This document shows, piece by piece, positions 1 through 8,995 of a DNA stretch of 64,000 bases. The stretch is taken from the NCBI RefSeq assembly GCF_004403395.1, contig NZ_SOGN01000034.1, forward strand, positions 19,297 to 83,296, written 5' to 3'. The first letter of the stretch is position 1, and every line of letters begins with the position of its first letter. Position numbers and translations under genes: made by a program. Below the pieces are notes generated by a model. The model was not told the origin of the DNA, did no database searches, and saw only the letters and a program-made list of their open reading frames with translations. The DNA comes from Cryobacterium cheniae (GTDB lineage: Bacteria; Actinomycetota; Actinomycetes; Actinomycetales; Microbacteriaceae).

Positions 1-162
1 TGGACATCCGCCATCGCGGCCTTCGGACCGTTCGTCGTGGGCATCTCGCTCACCGTCATCAGCCCGACCGCGTTCTTCGTCGGCTGCGCCGTGTTCTGCG
101 TCTTCTGCACCTGGCTCGCCTGGTTCTACTACGCCCGCAAGGGTGCGCCCTTCCCCAGCTAG
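1..162 (+). CDS. narK: NarK-type nitrate/nitrite transporter, C-terminal end (partial)
   Basis: Only the last 53 codons are in the window. They encode two hydrophobic helices (SAIAAFGPFVVGIS; FFVGCAVFCVFCTWLAWFYY) followed by a short basic tail ARKGAPFPS. The glycine-rich helix and the WFYY-ARKGA ending resemble the last two transmembrane segments of MFS nitrate/nitrite transporters of the NarK group. The position next to narGHJI supports that reading. It would import nitrate and export nitrite across the cytoplasmic membrane. With only the tail visible, a different MFS substrate cannot be excluded. Confidence 0.6.
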   Translation, partial: WTSAIAAFGPFVVGISLTVISPTAFFVGCAVFCVFCTWLAWFYYARKGAPFPS

Positions 163-344
163 CAGTCGATCCCGGCATGGACAAGCTGCACTTCATCTTC
201 CTGGAGATGCGCGGCCAGGTCGCCGGCCCTCGCCCGGCTCACCGAACTCGCCGAGCAGCGGGCATCCACCGCGGACTAGGTGTGCGACTCCCGGTTCCCC
301 GTTCGGTTCCATCGACATACTCTGGGAAGAAACCGGAGGTCATC

Positions 345-863
345 ATGCGAGCACTCGTCGTCTACGAATCCCAGTGGGGCAACACGGAGAAGGTCGCGCG
401 TGCGATCGCCGCCGAACTCGGCAGCACCATGGAGGTGGAGGTCGTCGACTCCGACGCAGCACCGGCATCCGTGGACGGCTTCGACCTGGTGATGGTGGGC
501 GGCCCGACGCACGCCTTCTCGATGACGCGGCCCAATACCCGGGAGGATGCCGTGCGCCAGCACGACGCACCCCGGCTACCGACCCACGGCATCCGGGAAT
601 GGCTGAACGAGCTCGCCTCGGCACCGGGCGTCAAGGCGGCGACCTTCGACACCCGTGCGAACGCCCCGCGGGTGCCGGGTTCGGCGGCGCGGGCGGCGAA
701 GCAGGAGCTGAAGAGCCTCGGCTTCGAGATCGTGGTCAAGCAGAGGAGCTTCCGCGTGCACGGCTACGGCGGCCCGCTCGTGGACGGCGAGCTCGAGCGC
801 GCGGCCGAGTGGGCCCGCGAGGTTGCCGCCGCTCTGCGCACCGGCAGCGCTGTGACCGACTGA
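345..863 (+). CDS. Flavodoxin-domain protein
   Basis: A 172-residue protein that begins with the flavodoxin FMN phosphate-binding loop (VVYESQWGNTEKVA, residues 5-18) and continues with the alternating beta/alpha pattern of the fold, including VMVGGPTHAFSMTRP where flavodoxins contact the isoalloxazine. The start is the ATG at 345 because GGAGG lies six bases upstream; the longer frame reaching back to 177 has no such site. It probably carries electrons, or acts as a flavodoxin-like stress protein, in the cytosol. It sits between narK and the nar region, but nothing in the sequence links it to nitrate reduction. Confidence 0.85.
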   Translation: MRALVVYESQWGNTEKVARAIAAELGSTMEVEVVDSDAAPASVDGFDLVMVGGPTHAFSMTRPNTREDAVRQHDAPRLPTHGIREWLNELASAPGVKAATFDTRANAPRVPGSAARAAKQELKSLGFEIVVKQRSFRVHGYGGPLVDGELERAAEWAREVAAALRTGSAVTD

Positions 864-875
864 GCCTGGCGCGGC

Positions 876-1397
876 TCAGTCCTCGTCTTCGCCGCCCGTG
901 GACGCCGGCACTCCCCCGACCTCAGACCAGACGGAGGCGGCCCCGCTATGGCCGATGCGGATGGCCTGCACGGTGGTGCCGGTCGCCACTCCCAGCGCGG
1001 CCACGACCAGCACGATGGCGACCCATTTCGGGGCGCGGGCGACGGATGTCCGGCCGACGATCTCCCGGTAGTTCCACCAGAGCAGCAGGGCGGCGACGAC
1101 GACCAGCCCGGCAACCCACGGCAGCAGCCCCTCGGCCATCTCGGTGTGCGTCTCGACCAGCGCGGTCTCGGAGACCCGCTTTTCGAGCGCTTGACCGGAT
1201 TCGGTCGCCAGCGGAACGAGAACGAGGGCGGCGAGGGCCAGGAGCAGCGGCAGGAACTTGGCCCACCGGCGGAACCGGGGCCAGAGCGCCGCGACGAGGA
1301 CGACGAGGGCAGCCGTGGGAACGACGACCTCCGTGGCGTGCACCACGAGGGGGTGCACGGGCAAACCGAAGATGGTGTCGAGCAGCGCTTCAAACAT
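876..1397 (-). CDS. DUF2231 four-helix membrane protein
   Basis: A 173-residue integral membrane protein with about four helices. The N-terminal motif LPVHPLVVHATEVVVP (His15, His20) is the hallmark of DUF2231, whose paired histidines are suspected metal or heme ligands. A TESGQ loop and a later HSGAASVW segment also fit the family. The start at 1397 is preceded by AGGGAG on the minus strand; the frame extends further upstream without a ribosome site. The acidic tail GGEDED is probably cytoplasmic. Function is unknown. DUF2231 proteins are common near redox and cytochrome genes, which suits its place beside the respiratory cluster. Confidence 0.8.
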   Translation of the reverse strand: MFEALLDTIFGLPVHPLVVHATEVVVPTAALVVLVAALWPRFRRWAKFLPLLLALAALVLVPLATESGQALEKRVSETALVETHTEMAEGLLPWVAGLVVVAALLLWWNYREIVGRTSVARAPKWVAIVLVVAALGVATGTTVQAIRIGHSGAASVWSEVGGVPASTGGEDED

Positions 1398-1452
1398 GTG
1401 TCTCCCTGAGTGGCGTTCAGGCAGACCCGAAGGCGGGCCTGCATTGGCAATG

Positions 1453-1991
1453 CTAGGCAGCTCGGCGGAATCCCGCCACGAAGTACAGGCTGTGCTGAGT
1501 TGCCCCTGCACGGCCCTGGAGCAGGGCGATGAAGGACCGGGTGCCGACACTGCCGACGCCCACGACCTTGCGGGCCACGTCGACGAGCTGGAACCGCTCG
1601 AGCAGATGACGCCGGTCATCCAACAGCTCCCGGGCCGGAATGACGATCGGCGGCTGGCTGACGATCCGGTACTGCCCGTCGACGTACTCGGCGAGCTTGG
1701 AGAGGGCCTGCCGGCTGTTGCGGCTGCGGGCCTTCGCGGCGTTCCGCTGCGCGTTCTCCCCGATCGCCTCCGCCGCTTTCCGTTGCCTGCCCTTCCGGGT
1801 GCCGATCGTGAAACTGGCGGTCATCCGCAGCACGTCGTACTCGAACGGCCCAGGGAGGGTCTCGTCGAAGACGTTCAGGTCGAACAGAAGCAGCCGTTCC
1901 GGCGAGGCGAACACGCCGAAGTTCGAGAGGTGCGCGTCACCGCAGAGCTGGGTGATCAGGCCAGCCCGCGGGGTGTCCTGGCCGGGTACAG
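1453..1991 (-). pseudogene. DUF2252 gene remnant
   Basis: The minus strand encodes a clear middle piece of a DUF2252 protein: QLCGDAHLSNFGVFASPE, LLLFDLNVFDETLPGPFEYD and VVGVGSVGTRSFIALLQGR are recognisable family blocks. Family members are usually about 430-460 residues; here only about 175 remain. The N-terminal part is missing, because the frame runs straight back into narI coding DNA with no plausible start. After FIALLQGR the sequence departs from the family and stops within 20 codons. It has no start or ribosome site of its own, so it looks like a deletion remnant left downstream of narI. Confidence 0.75.
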
Positions 1992-2765
1992 CTAGCGGCG
2001 GCTGCCTTCCTTGTCGCGGGTGTCGCGGGGAAGTTCGCTCTTCTCCCAGCCGCGCCGGGCCTTCACGGCACCCGCTCCGCGGTGCCCGTCCCGCGAGCGG
2101 TAGACGATATAGGGCCGCACGAAGTAGCCGAGCGGCGCCGAGAAGACGTGCACCAGGCGGGTGAAGGGCCACAGCAGGAACAGGCTTGTGGCAGAGAGCA
2201 CGTGCAGCTGGAAGAAGAACGGAACATCGCTCATCAGTGCCGGGTCCGGCTGGAAGCCGTAGAGGCTGCGGATCCACGGTGAGATCGACCCGCGGTAGTC
2301 GTAGCCGGCCCCGAGCACCTGGTACAGCACGGTCGCGATCGTGCCGAACACGATCGTGCCGGCCAGGAACAGGTACATCACCTTGTCCATCACGGTGGTG
2401 ACCAGCTTCACCCGGGCGACCAGGCGACGACGGACCAGCAGGATGACCAGGCCGGCGATGGTCAGCACTGCGGCGACGCTGCCCAGCCAGGTGGCCCCGA
2501 GGTGGTAGATGTGCTCGGTGACGCCGAAGAACTCGAGCCACGGCTTGGGGATGAAGAGCCCGACGATGTGCCCGCCGAAGACCATCAGGATCCCGTAGTG
2601 GAACATCGGCGAACCCCAGCGCAGCCACTTGTTCTCGTAGGTCTGGCTCGACCGCGAGGTCCAGCCGAACTGGTCGAACCGGTAGCGCAGCAGGTGGCCG
2701 ACGATGAAGACCCCGGCGGCGGCGTAGGGGAAGGCCACCCAGAGCAGAATGTCGAGCGGATTCAT
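1992..2765 (-). CDS. narI: Respiratory nitrate reductase gamma subunit (cytochrome b)
   Basis: A 257-residue membrane subunit with five helices that holds two b hemes and passes quinol electrons to NarH. The four heme ligands are in place: His56 and His66 in MFHYGILMVFGGHIVGL, and His188 and His206 in QLHVLSATSLF...RLVHVFSAP. This matches the E. coli spacing closely. The basic C-terminal tail (RRGWEKSELPRDTRDKEGSRR region) is cytoplasmic. The start overlaps the last codons of narJ (2762-2765), so the two are translationally coupled. It is the last gene of narGHJI and abuts the DUF2252 remnant. Confidence 0.95.
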   Translation of the reverse strand: MNPLDILLWVAFPYAAAGVFIVGHLLRYRFDQFGWTSRSSQTYENKWLRWGSPMFHYGILMVFGGHIVGLFIPKPWLEFFGVTEHIYHLGATWLGSVAAVLTIAGLVILLVRRRLVARVKLVTTVMDKVMYLFLAGTIVFGTIATVLYQVLGAGYDYRGSISPWIRSLYGFQPDPALMSDVPFFFQLHVLSATSLFLLWPFTRLVHVFSAPLGYFVRPYIVYRSRDGHRGAGAVKARRGWEKSELPRDTRDKEGSRR

Positions 2766-3454
2766 ACCCGTACTTCCTCGCTGTTCGCGCCGGACGGCGA
2801 GAACGGTTTGAGATTGCCGAGGAAGGTCATGCCGACCGTCTCGGTCGGCGGACCCTCGTTCACCAGGTTGAGGTAGCGCTGGCGCGTTTCCTCGTCGATC
2901 TTGGGCAGAGACAGGGAGACCGCCTCCACGACGTGCGCGTAGGGGCTCGGCACGGCCTCGAGCGCCGTGCGGAGTACCTCGATCCCGTCCCGGTGCGCCG
3001 CGAGCAGCTCCTGGGCGATCGGCGAGTCGCTGAGGGCGGAGAATTCGAGCACCATCGGCAGGTAGTCGGGCAGTTCATCGGCCGCGACCTCCCAGCCGGC
3101 AGCGCGGTAGGCCTCGACGAAGCGCACCAGCGCCATGCCGCGGCGACGGGTGTCCCCCGCGGCGTAATAACTCAGGTACGGGCAACACTTGCGCTTGAGG
3201 TCGAAGGTGGCCGTGAAGTGGATCTCCAGCTCCTGCTGTGTCATCGCATCCGCTGCGCTGAGGAACGCCTCGAAGGCGTGGCGGAGCGGATCCGGCAGCA
3301 GCGCCACCGACGCGGCGACGGCCGCGAAGCGCGCCCGTCGCTCCTCGTTCGGGTAGTCGAGGAGGATGGATGCCGCCATGTGCGCCATCCGGCCGTCCTC
3401 CGCGGACAGCGGCAGCGCCGTGACCTTGCGGGGCGGCAGCTTCGGCAGCCTCAT
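2762..3454 (-). CDS. narJ: Nitrate reductase assembly chaperone
   Basis: A 230-residue soluble helical protein of the NarJ/TorD-like family, which binds NarG and is needed for molybdenum-cofactor insertion. Family traits visible are SILLDYPNEERR near residue 30, the HFTATFDLKRKCCPYLSYYAAGDTRRRG block around residue 80-107 (conserved tyrosines and glycine-arginine run), and LPDYLPMVLEF. The start overlaps narH by four bases (3451-3454) and the stop overlaps narI, so it is embedded in one operon. Length is typical for actinobacterial NarJ. Confidence 0.93.
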   Translation of the reverse strand: MRLPKLPPRKVTALPLSAEDGRMAHMAASILLDYPNEERRARFAAVAASVALLPDPLRHAFEAFLSAADAMTQQELEIHFTATFDLKRKCCPYLSYYAAGDTRRRGMALVRFVEAYRAAGWEVAADELPDYLPMVLEFSALSDSPIAQELLAAHRDGIEVLRTALEAVPSPYAHVVEAVSLSLPKIDEETRQRYLNLVNEGPPTETVGMTFLGNLKPFSPSGANSEEVRV

Positions 3455-5130
3455 GCGGGGCTCCCGGTGGCGCCATCGGCCGTTCTGGGCGGGAACATGC
3501 CCTTCGGCACACCGTTGCCGGTCCAGTTCAGCAGGTTGACCCGGCCCGGCGTGGTCGGTTTCGTTCGCTCCCCGCCCTTACCGACCATCTCGTTGTAGTT
3601 GTCGACGGTCGCGTTCAGCGGCATCCCGGGGGTCTTGCCGTAGGGGCCGGCCGCCGTGGAAGCGGTGGGGCCGCCCATGCCGGGGCCGCCGTCGGTGTCG
3701 AGCGAGCAGGCGAGTTCCTCCAGCTCGCGCGCCGTCTCGACGTGCGCCTTGGGGATGACGTAGCGGTCCTCGTACTTGGCGATGGCCAGCAGACGGTACA
3801 TGGCCTCGATCTCGGTGCCGGTCATGCCGACCGCCGCCGGGATCGACTCGTCCCGATCGCGACCCAGGTTGATGTCGCGCATGTAGGACCGCATGGCCGC
3901 GAGCTTCCGCAGGGAGTCCTCGACGGGGACGACGTCCCCGGCCGAGAACAGCCCGGCGAGGTATTCCACCGGGATGCGGAGCTTGTCGATGGCGGCGAAC
4001 AGGGTGCGGGCATCCTCCCCGTCGTTGTTGGTGGTCGAGATGACGTCGACCACCGGGGACAGCGGGGGGATGTACCAGACCATGGGCATGGTGCGGTATT
4101 CCGGGTGCAGCGGCAGGGCCACCTTGTACTCGGAGATGAGCTTGTAGATCGGGCTGTTCTGGGCCGCGAGGATCCAGTCGTCCTCCATGCCCTCGGCCTT
4201 CGCCGCGGCGATGACCTCCGGGTCGAACGGGTCGAGGAAGCAGGCGCGCTGGGCGTCCAGCAGGTCGTGCTCGTTCTCGACCGAGGCCTGCGCGAGGACC
4301 GCGTCGGCGTCGTAGAGCATCAGGCCGAGATAGCGCAGCCGGCCGACGCAGGTCTCCGAGCAGATGGTGGGCTTGCCCTGCTCGATCAACGGGTAGCAGA
4401 GCGTGCATTTCTCGGCCTTGCCCGTTTTGTGGTTGAAGTAGACCTTCTTGTAGGGGCAGGCGGAGACGCACATGCGCCAGCCGCGGCATCCGTCTTCGTC
4501 GACGAGGACGATGCCGTCCTCCTCGCGCTTGTACATGGCGCCGGAGGGGCAGGCGGCGACGCAGGCGGGGTTCAGGCAGTGCTCGCAGATGCGCGGCAGG
4601 TAGAACATGAACGTGTTCTCGAACTCCATCTTCACGTGCTCGCTCATGGTGGCGAGGATGGGGTCGTCGGCCGCGGTCTCCTGCGAGCCGCCGAGGTCGT
4701 CGTCCCAGTTGCCGGACCACTTGATGTCCATGTTCTGGCCGGTGAGCAGCGACTTGGGCCGGGCTACGGGGCTTTCCGTGCTCAGCGGAGCCTTGGTCAG
4801 CATGTCGTAGTCGTAGGTCCACGGCTCGTAGTAGTCGTCGATCACGGGGAGGTCGGGGTTGTTGAAGATGGTGGCGAGGCGCTTGATCCGGCCGCCGGAG
4901 CGCAGTTTCAGGCGTCCGCGCTTGTTGCGCTGCCAGCCGCCCTTCCACTTCTCCTGGTCTTCATAGCGGCGCGGGTAACCGACGCCGGGCTTGGTCTCCA
5001 CGTTGTTGAACCAGACGTATTCGACGCCGGTGCGGTTGGTCCACACCTGCTTGCAGGTGACCGAACAGGTGTGGCACCCGATGCACTTGTCGAGATTCAT
5101 GATCATCGACATCTGAGCCATTACGCGCAT
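3451..5130 (-). CDS. narH: Respiratory nitrate reductase beta subunit (Fe-S)
   Basis: A 559-residue iron-sulfur subunit that relays electrons from NarI to NarG. Four cysteine groups are visible: CIGCHTCSVTCKQ (residues about 16-28), CEHCLNPACVAACP, CRGWRMCVSACPYKK and KCTLCYPLIEQGKPTICSETC. The Trp in CRGWRMC replaces a ligand, which is the known signature of the [3Fe-4S] cluster in NarH. The first ATG (5130) directly follows the narG stop codon; a second ATG three codons later is possible. It ends overlapping narJ. Confidence 0.96.
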   Translation of the reverse strand: MRVMAQMSMIMNLDKCIGCHTCSVTCKQVWTNRTGVEYVWFNNVETKPGVGYPRRYEDQEKWKGGWQRNKRGRLKLRSGGRIKRLATIFNNPDLPVIDDYYEPWTYDYDMLTKAPLSTESPVARPKSLLTGQNMDIKWSGNWDDDLGGSQETAADDPILATMSEHVKMEFENTFMFYLPRICEHCLNPACVAACPSGAMYKREEDGIVLVDEDGCRGWRMCVSACPYKKVYFNHKTGKAEKCTLCYPLIEQGKPTICSETCVGRLRYLGLMLYDADAVLAQASVENEHDLLDAQRACFLDPFDPEVIAAAKAEGMEDDWILAAQNSPIYKLISEYKVALPLHPEYRTMPMVWYIPPLSPVVDVISTTNNDGEDARTLFAAIDKLRIPVEYLAGLFSAGDVVPVEDSLRKLAAMRSYMRDINLGRDRDESIPAAVGMTGTEIEAMYRLLAIAKYEDRYVIPKAHVETARELEELACSLDTDGGPGMGGPTASTAAGPYGKTPGMPLNATVDNYNEMVGKGGERTKPTTPGRVNLLNWTGNGVPKGMFPPRTADGATGSPA

Positions 5131-8100
5131 TTAGTACTCAACCTCCTGGCTGCGTCGACGGATCACGGTGACCTCGTCGCGTTGGTTCCCGGTCGGGCCG
5201 AGGTAATTGAAAGCGAAGGACAGCTGGGCGTAGCCACCGATCAGGTGGCTCGGCTTCAGCAGGATCCGGGTGAGCGAGTTGTTCGTGCCGCCGCGCATGC
5301 CGCTCGTCTCCGCGATCGGCACGTTGATGGTGCGGTCCTTCGCGTGGTACATGTACACGGTGCCCTCGGGCATCCGGTGCGAGACCACCGCGCGGGCCAC
5401 GACGACGCCGTTGCGGTTGTAGGACTCGATCCACTCGTTGTCGCGCACCCCGATCTTGTCGGCGTCGAGCGGGGACATCCAGATGGTGGGCCCGCCGCGG
5501 GACAGCGACAGCATCATCAGGTTGTCCTGGTACTCGGAGTGGATCGACCACTTCGAGTGCGGGGTGAGGTAGCGCACGGCCACCTCGGCGCGACCCTTCG
5601 AGCCGGCCGCGCCGGTGGCAGTGGTCGCCCCGACGATGGAATCATCGAACAGGCGGTGCATGTCCAGCGGCGGCCGGAAGATCGGCAGGGTCTCCCCCAG
5701 TTCGATCATCCAGTCGTGGTCGAGGTAGAAGTGTTGTCTCCCGGTGAGGGTGTGCCAGGGCTTCAGATGCTCCACGTTGATCGTGAACGCACTGTAGCGT
5801 CGGCCGCCGTGCTCGCTGCCGGACCATTCCGGGGAGGTGAGCACCGGCACCGGGGCGCCCTGCACATCCGGGTAGGAGAAGCGGCGGCCCTCGTTGTCGC
5901 TGGCCAGGTGCGCCAGCTTCTGGCCGGTGCGTTCTTCCATCTGGCGGAAGCCCTGCGTGCCGAGCCGGCCGTTGGTCGTGCCGGAGAGGGCGAGCACCAT
6001 TTCGCAGGCCTGGATGGCGGTCTTCAACTGCGGCCGGCCGGCGGCGGGCCCGCTCGTCACGAGCCCGTTCTTCTGCGCGAGGTAGGCCACCTCGACGTCG
6101 GGGTTGAACTTGACGCCCTTGGTGACCATGCCGAGCTTCTCGGTCAGCGGCCCGAGGGCGCCGAGCCGGGCGGAGAAGGCCGGGTAGTCCCGTTCGACCA
6201 CGACCAGCTTGGGCATGGTGACACCGGGCACCAGCACCTGGCCGTCGTCGACGATGCCGTGCGGGGCACTCATCGCATCCGGGGTGTCGTGCAGCAGTGG
6301 AACGGCGACGAGGTCTTTCCGCACCCCGAGGTGTTCCACGCTCATCTCGGAGATCTTCTCGGCGAGGATGTGGAAGATGTCGAAGTCGGTCTTCGCCTGC
6401 CACGGCGGGGCGATCGCCGGGTTGAACGAGTGGATGAACGGGTGCATGTCGGTCGTCGACAGGTCGTTCTTCTCATACCAGGTGGCCGGCGGCAGCACCA
6501 CGTCACTGAAGATGGTGGTGCTCGTCATGCGGAAGTCGCTGGTGACCATCAGGTCGAGCTTGCCCTCGGGCGCGGTCTCGTGCCACTTCATGGTCTTCGG
6601 GCGCTTCTCCGGCGGCGATTCGGGGGCGCGCACGGCGTTCTTGGTGCCGAGCAGGTGCTTGAGGAAGTACTCGTTGCCCTTGCCGGAGGAGCCGATCACA
6701 TTGGCCCGCCAGATGTCCAGGATGCGGGGGAAGTTCTCCGGCGCATCCGGGTCTTCGATGGCGTATTCGAGGGTGCCGTCGCCGAGGGACTCGACCACGT
6801 ACTGCGCCGGGTCCACACCCGCGGCGACCGCGTCGTCGACGAGGTCGAGCGAGTTGCGGTTGAAGGTGGGGTAGCCGGGCATCCAGCCGCGCTTGGTCGA
6901 CTCGACCAGGCAGTCGGCGGTGGTGCGGTCCTTGAAGGTGCCCACGCCGAGCGGGCTGGACAGGGTGTCGGCGGAGAGGCCGTCGTAGCGCCACTGGTCG
7001 GTGGCCAGGTAGAAGAAGCCCGTGCCGATCATCTGGCGGGGCGGGCGCACCCAGTCCAGGCCGAACGCGTACTGACCGTAGCCGGTGAGCGGGCGCACCT
7101 TTTCCTGGCCGACGTAGTGGGCCCAGCCGCCGCCGTTGACGCCCTGGCAGCCGGTCATGGTGGTCAGCGCGAGGAAGGCGCGGTAGATGGTGTCGGAGTG
7201 GAACCAGTGGTTGGTTCCGGCGCCCATCAGGATCATCGAGCGCCCATTGGAGTCTTCCGCGTTCTGCGCGAACTCGCGGCCGATCCGTTCGGCGGCCTGC
7301 ATCGGCACCGAGGTGATGCCCTCCTGCCAGGCGGGGGTGCCGGGCGAGGTGGCATCGTCGTAGCCGGTGGGCCAGACGCCGGGCAGGCCGGGGCGGCCGA
7401 CGCCGTACTGCGCGAGCAGCAGGTCGAACACGGTGGTGACCAGCTGGCCGGCCACCATCCGCACGGGCACGCCGCGACGGATGACGCCCGCGCCGCCCGC
7501 GTGCTGCTCACCGATCTCGTCGGTCTCCGGAGCCACGTCGAACCGGGGCATGTCGATGGCCACGGATGCCTGGTCGTAGTCGGGCGCGTCCGCGATCGAC
7601 AGCAGCGGGTCGACACCCTCGAGGTCGAGGTTCCACTTGCCGACGTCGGTCTCGGAGAAACGGTGCCCGATCGAACCGTTGGGCACGACCACCTGGCCGT
7701 TCTGGTCCAGAAGCACCGGCTTGAACGCGGCGCTGGCGACGGTCGGGTCCAGGCCCGGGAGGGCATCCGCGGTCACGAACTTGCCGGGAACGTACGCGTC
7801 TCCGCGCGGGGTGAGACTGATCAGGTAGGCGGAGTCGCTGTAGCGCTTCATGTAGTCGACGAAGCGGGGCGTGCGGCGGTCGACCAGGAATTCCTTGAGC
7901 ACGACGTGGCCCATGGCCAGCGCGAGCGCACCGTCGGTGCCGGGATGCACGGCCAGCCACTCGTCGGCGAACTTGGAGTTGTCGGCGTAGTCGGGCGAGA
8001 CGGTGATGACCTTCTGGCCCTTGTACCGGGCCTCGACCATGAAGTGAGCGTCGGGGGTGCGGGTGACCGGCACATTGGAGCCCCACATGATCAGGTAGGA

Positions 8101-8916
8101 GGAGTTCCACCAGTCGGCCGATTCCGGCACGTCGGTCTGGTCGCCGAACACCTGCGGCGAGGCGACGGGCAGGTCGGCGTACCAGTCGTAGAACGAGAGC
8201 ATGGTGCCGCCGAGCATGGAGATGAACCGGTTGCCCACCCCCTGCGAGACGATCGACATGGCGGGGATCGGTGAGAAGCCGGCGATGCGGTCCGGGCCGT
8301 ACTTCTTGATGGTGTGCACGTGGGCGGCGGCGACGATCTCGGACGCCTCGTCCCAGCTGGTGCGCACCAGACCGCCCTTGCCGCGGGCGCTCTTGTAGGC
8401 GCGGGCACTCTCGGGGTCACCGGTGACCTCCGCCCAGGCGAGCACCGGGTCGCCGGTGCGGGCCTTCGCCGCGCGGAACAGGTCGAGCAGCACACCGCGC
8501 ACGTAGGGGTACTTGACCCGGGTCGGCGAGTAGGTGTACCAGCTGAAGGCGGCGCCACGGGGGCAGCCGCGGGGCTCGTATTCGGGTGAGTCGGGGCCGA
8601 CGGAGGGGTAGTCGGTCTGCTGGGTCTCCCAGGTGATGATGCCGTCCTTGACGTACACCTTCCAGGAGCAGGAGCCGGTGCAGTTCACGCCGTGGGTGGA
8701 CCGCACCTCCTTGTCGTGGGTCCAGCGGTCGCGGTAGAACGAGTCGGCGTCACGGCCGCCCTCGAGGAACACGGATCGCAGGTCGGGCGAGGCCTTGCCG
8801 CGGCGCAGGAACCGTCCGAGCTTCAGAATCGTGTCGTCGATGGGGCCGTCGATGCCGGGCTTGACCGGCAGGGTCTTGGCCGGCTTGACGAAGGCCGAAT
8901 TCTTGACTGTTTTCAC
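5131..8916 (-). CDS. narG: Respiratory nitrate reductase alpha subunit (Mo-bisMGD)
   Basis: A 1261-residue catalytic subunit reducing nitrate to nitrite on the cytoplasmic face. The FS0 cluster ligands appear as His75-Cys79-Cys83-Cys118 (STHGVNCTGSCSW ... PRGCPRGA), the His-first pattern typical of NarG. SFYDWYADLPVASPQ contains the Asp that ligates molybdenum in this family. I start at the GTG at 8916 because AAGGGG lies at proper spacing; the open frame continues 15 codons upstream without a better site. There is no twin-arginine signal beyond the usual NarG remnant. First gene of narGHJI, 79 bases after the SufR-like regulator gene on the same strand. Confidence 0.96.
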   Translation of the reverse strand: MKTVKNSAFVKPAKTLPVKPGIDGPIDDTILKLGRFLRRGKASPDLRSVFLEGGRDADSFYRDRWTHDKEVRSTHGVNCTGSCSWKVYVKDGIITWETQQTDYPSVGPDSPEYEPRGCPRGAAFSWYTYSPTRVKYPYVRGVLLDLFRAAKARTGDPVLAWAEVTGDPESARAYKSARGKGGLVRTSWDEASEIVAAAHVHTIKKYGPDRIAGFSPIPAMSIVSQGVGNRFISMLGGTMLSFYDWYADLPVASPQVFGDQTDVPESADWWNSSYLIMWGSNVPVTRTPDAHFMVEARYKGQKVITVSPDYADNSKFADEWLAVHPGTDGALALAMGHVVLKEFLVDRRTPRFVDYMKRYSDSAYLISLTPRGDAYVPGKFVTADALPGLDPTVASAAFKPVLLDQNGQVVVPNGSIGHRFSETDVGKWNLDLEGVDPLLSIADAPDYDQASVAIDMPRFDVAPETDEIGEQHAGGAGVIRRGVPVRMVAGQLVTTVFDLLLAQYGVGRPGLPGVWPTGYDDATSPGTPAWQEGITSVPMQAAERIGREFAQNAEDSNGRSMILMGAGTNHWFHSDTIYRAFLALTTMTGCQGVNGGGWAHYVGQEKVRPLTGYGQYAFGLDWVRPPRQMIGTGFFYLATDQWRYDGLSADTLSSPLGVGTFKDRTTADCLVESTKRGWMPGYPTFNRNSLDLVDDAVAAGVDPAQYVVESLGDGTLEYAIEDPDAPENFPRILDIWRANVIGSSGKGNEYFLKHLLGTKNAVRAPESPPEKRPKTMKWHETAPEGKLDLMVTSDFRMTSTTIFSDVVLPPATWYEKNDLSTTDMHPFIHSFNPAIAPPWQAKTDFDIFHILAEKISEMSVEHLGVRKDLVAVPLLHDTPDAMSAPHGIVDDGQVLVPGVTMPKLVVVERDYPAFSARLGALGPLTEKLGMVTKGVKFNPDVEVAYLAQKNGLVTSGPAAGRPQLKTAIQACEMVLALSGTTNGRLGTQGFRQMEERTGQKLAHLASDNEGRRFSYPDVQGAPVPVLTSPEWSGSEHGGRRYSAFTINVEHLKPWHTLTGRQHFYLDHDWMIELGETLPIFRPPLDMHRLFDDSIVGATTATGAAGSKGRAEVAVRYLTPHSKWSIHSEYQDNLMMLSLSRGGPTIWMSPLDADKIGVRDNEWIESYNRNGVVVARAVVSHRMPEGTVYMYHAKDRTINVPIAETSGMRGGTNNSLTRILLKPSHLIGGYAQLSFAFNYLGPTGNQRDEVTVIRRRSQEVEY

Positions 8917-8995
8917 AACGTACCCCTTGCACTGCCCGGGGTCGCCACGGTCGGCAACCACCCTCGGAGTCCAGTCTCAGGGGCGGCCAAAATCG

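Noticed and set aside
3742..8274. Very long plus-strand open frame (1510 codons) opposite narGH
   Set aside because: It is an antisense shadow of high-GC narG/narH, whose protein motifs are unmistakable; the plus-strand product is His/Val/Arg-rich with no domain.
8917..8995. FNR-type box (TTGAT-N4-ATCAA) in front of narG
   Set aside because: No match was found in the short gap; regulation of narG cannot be read from this sequence.
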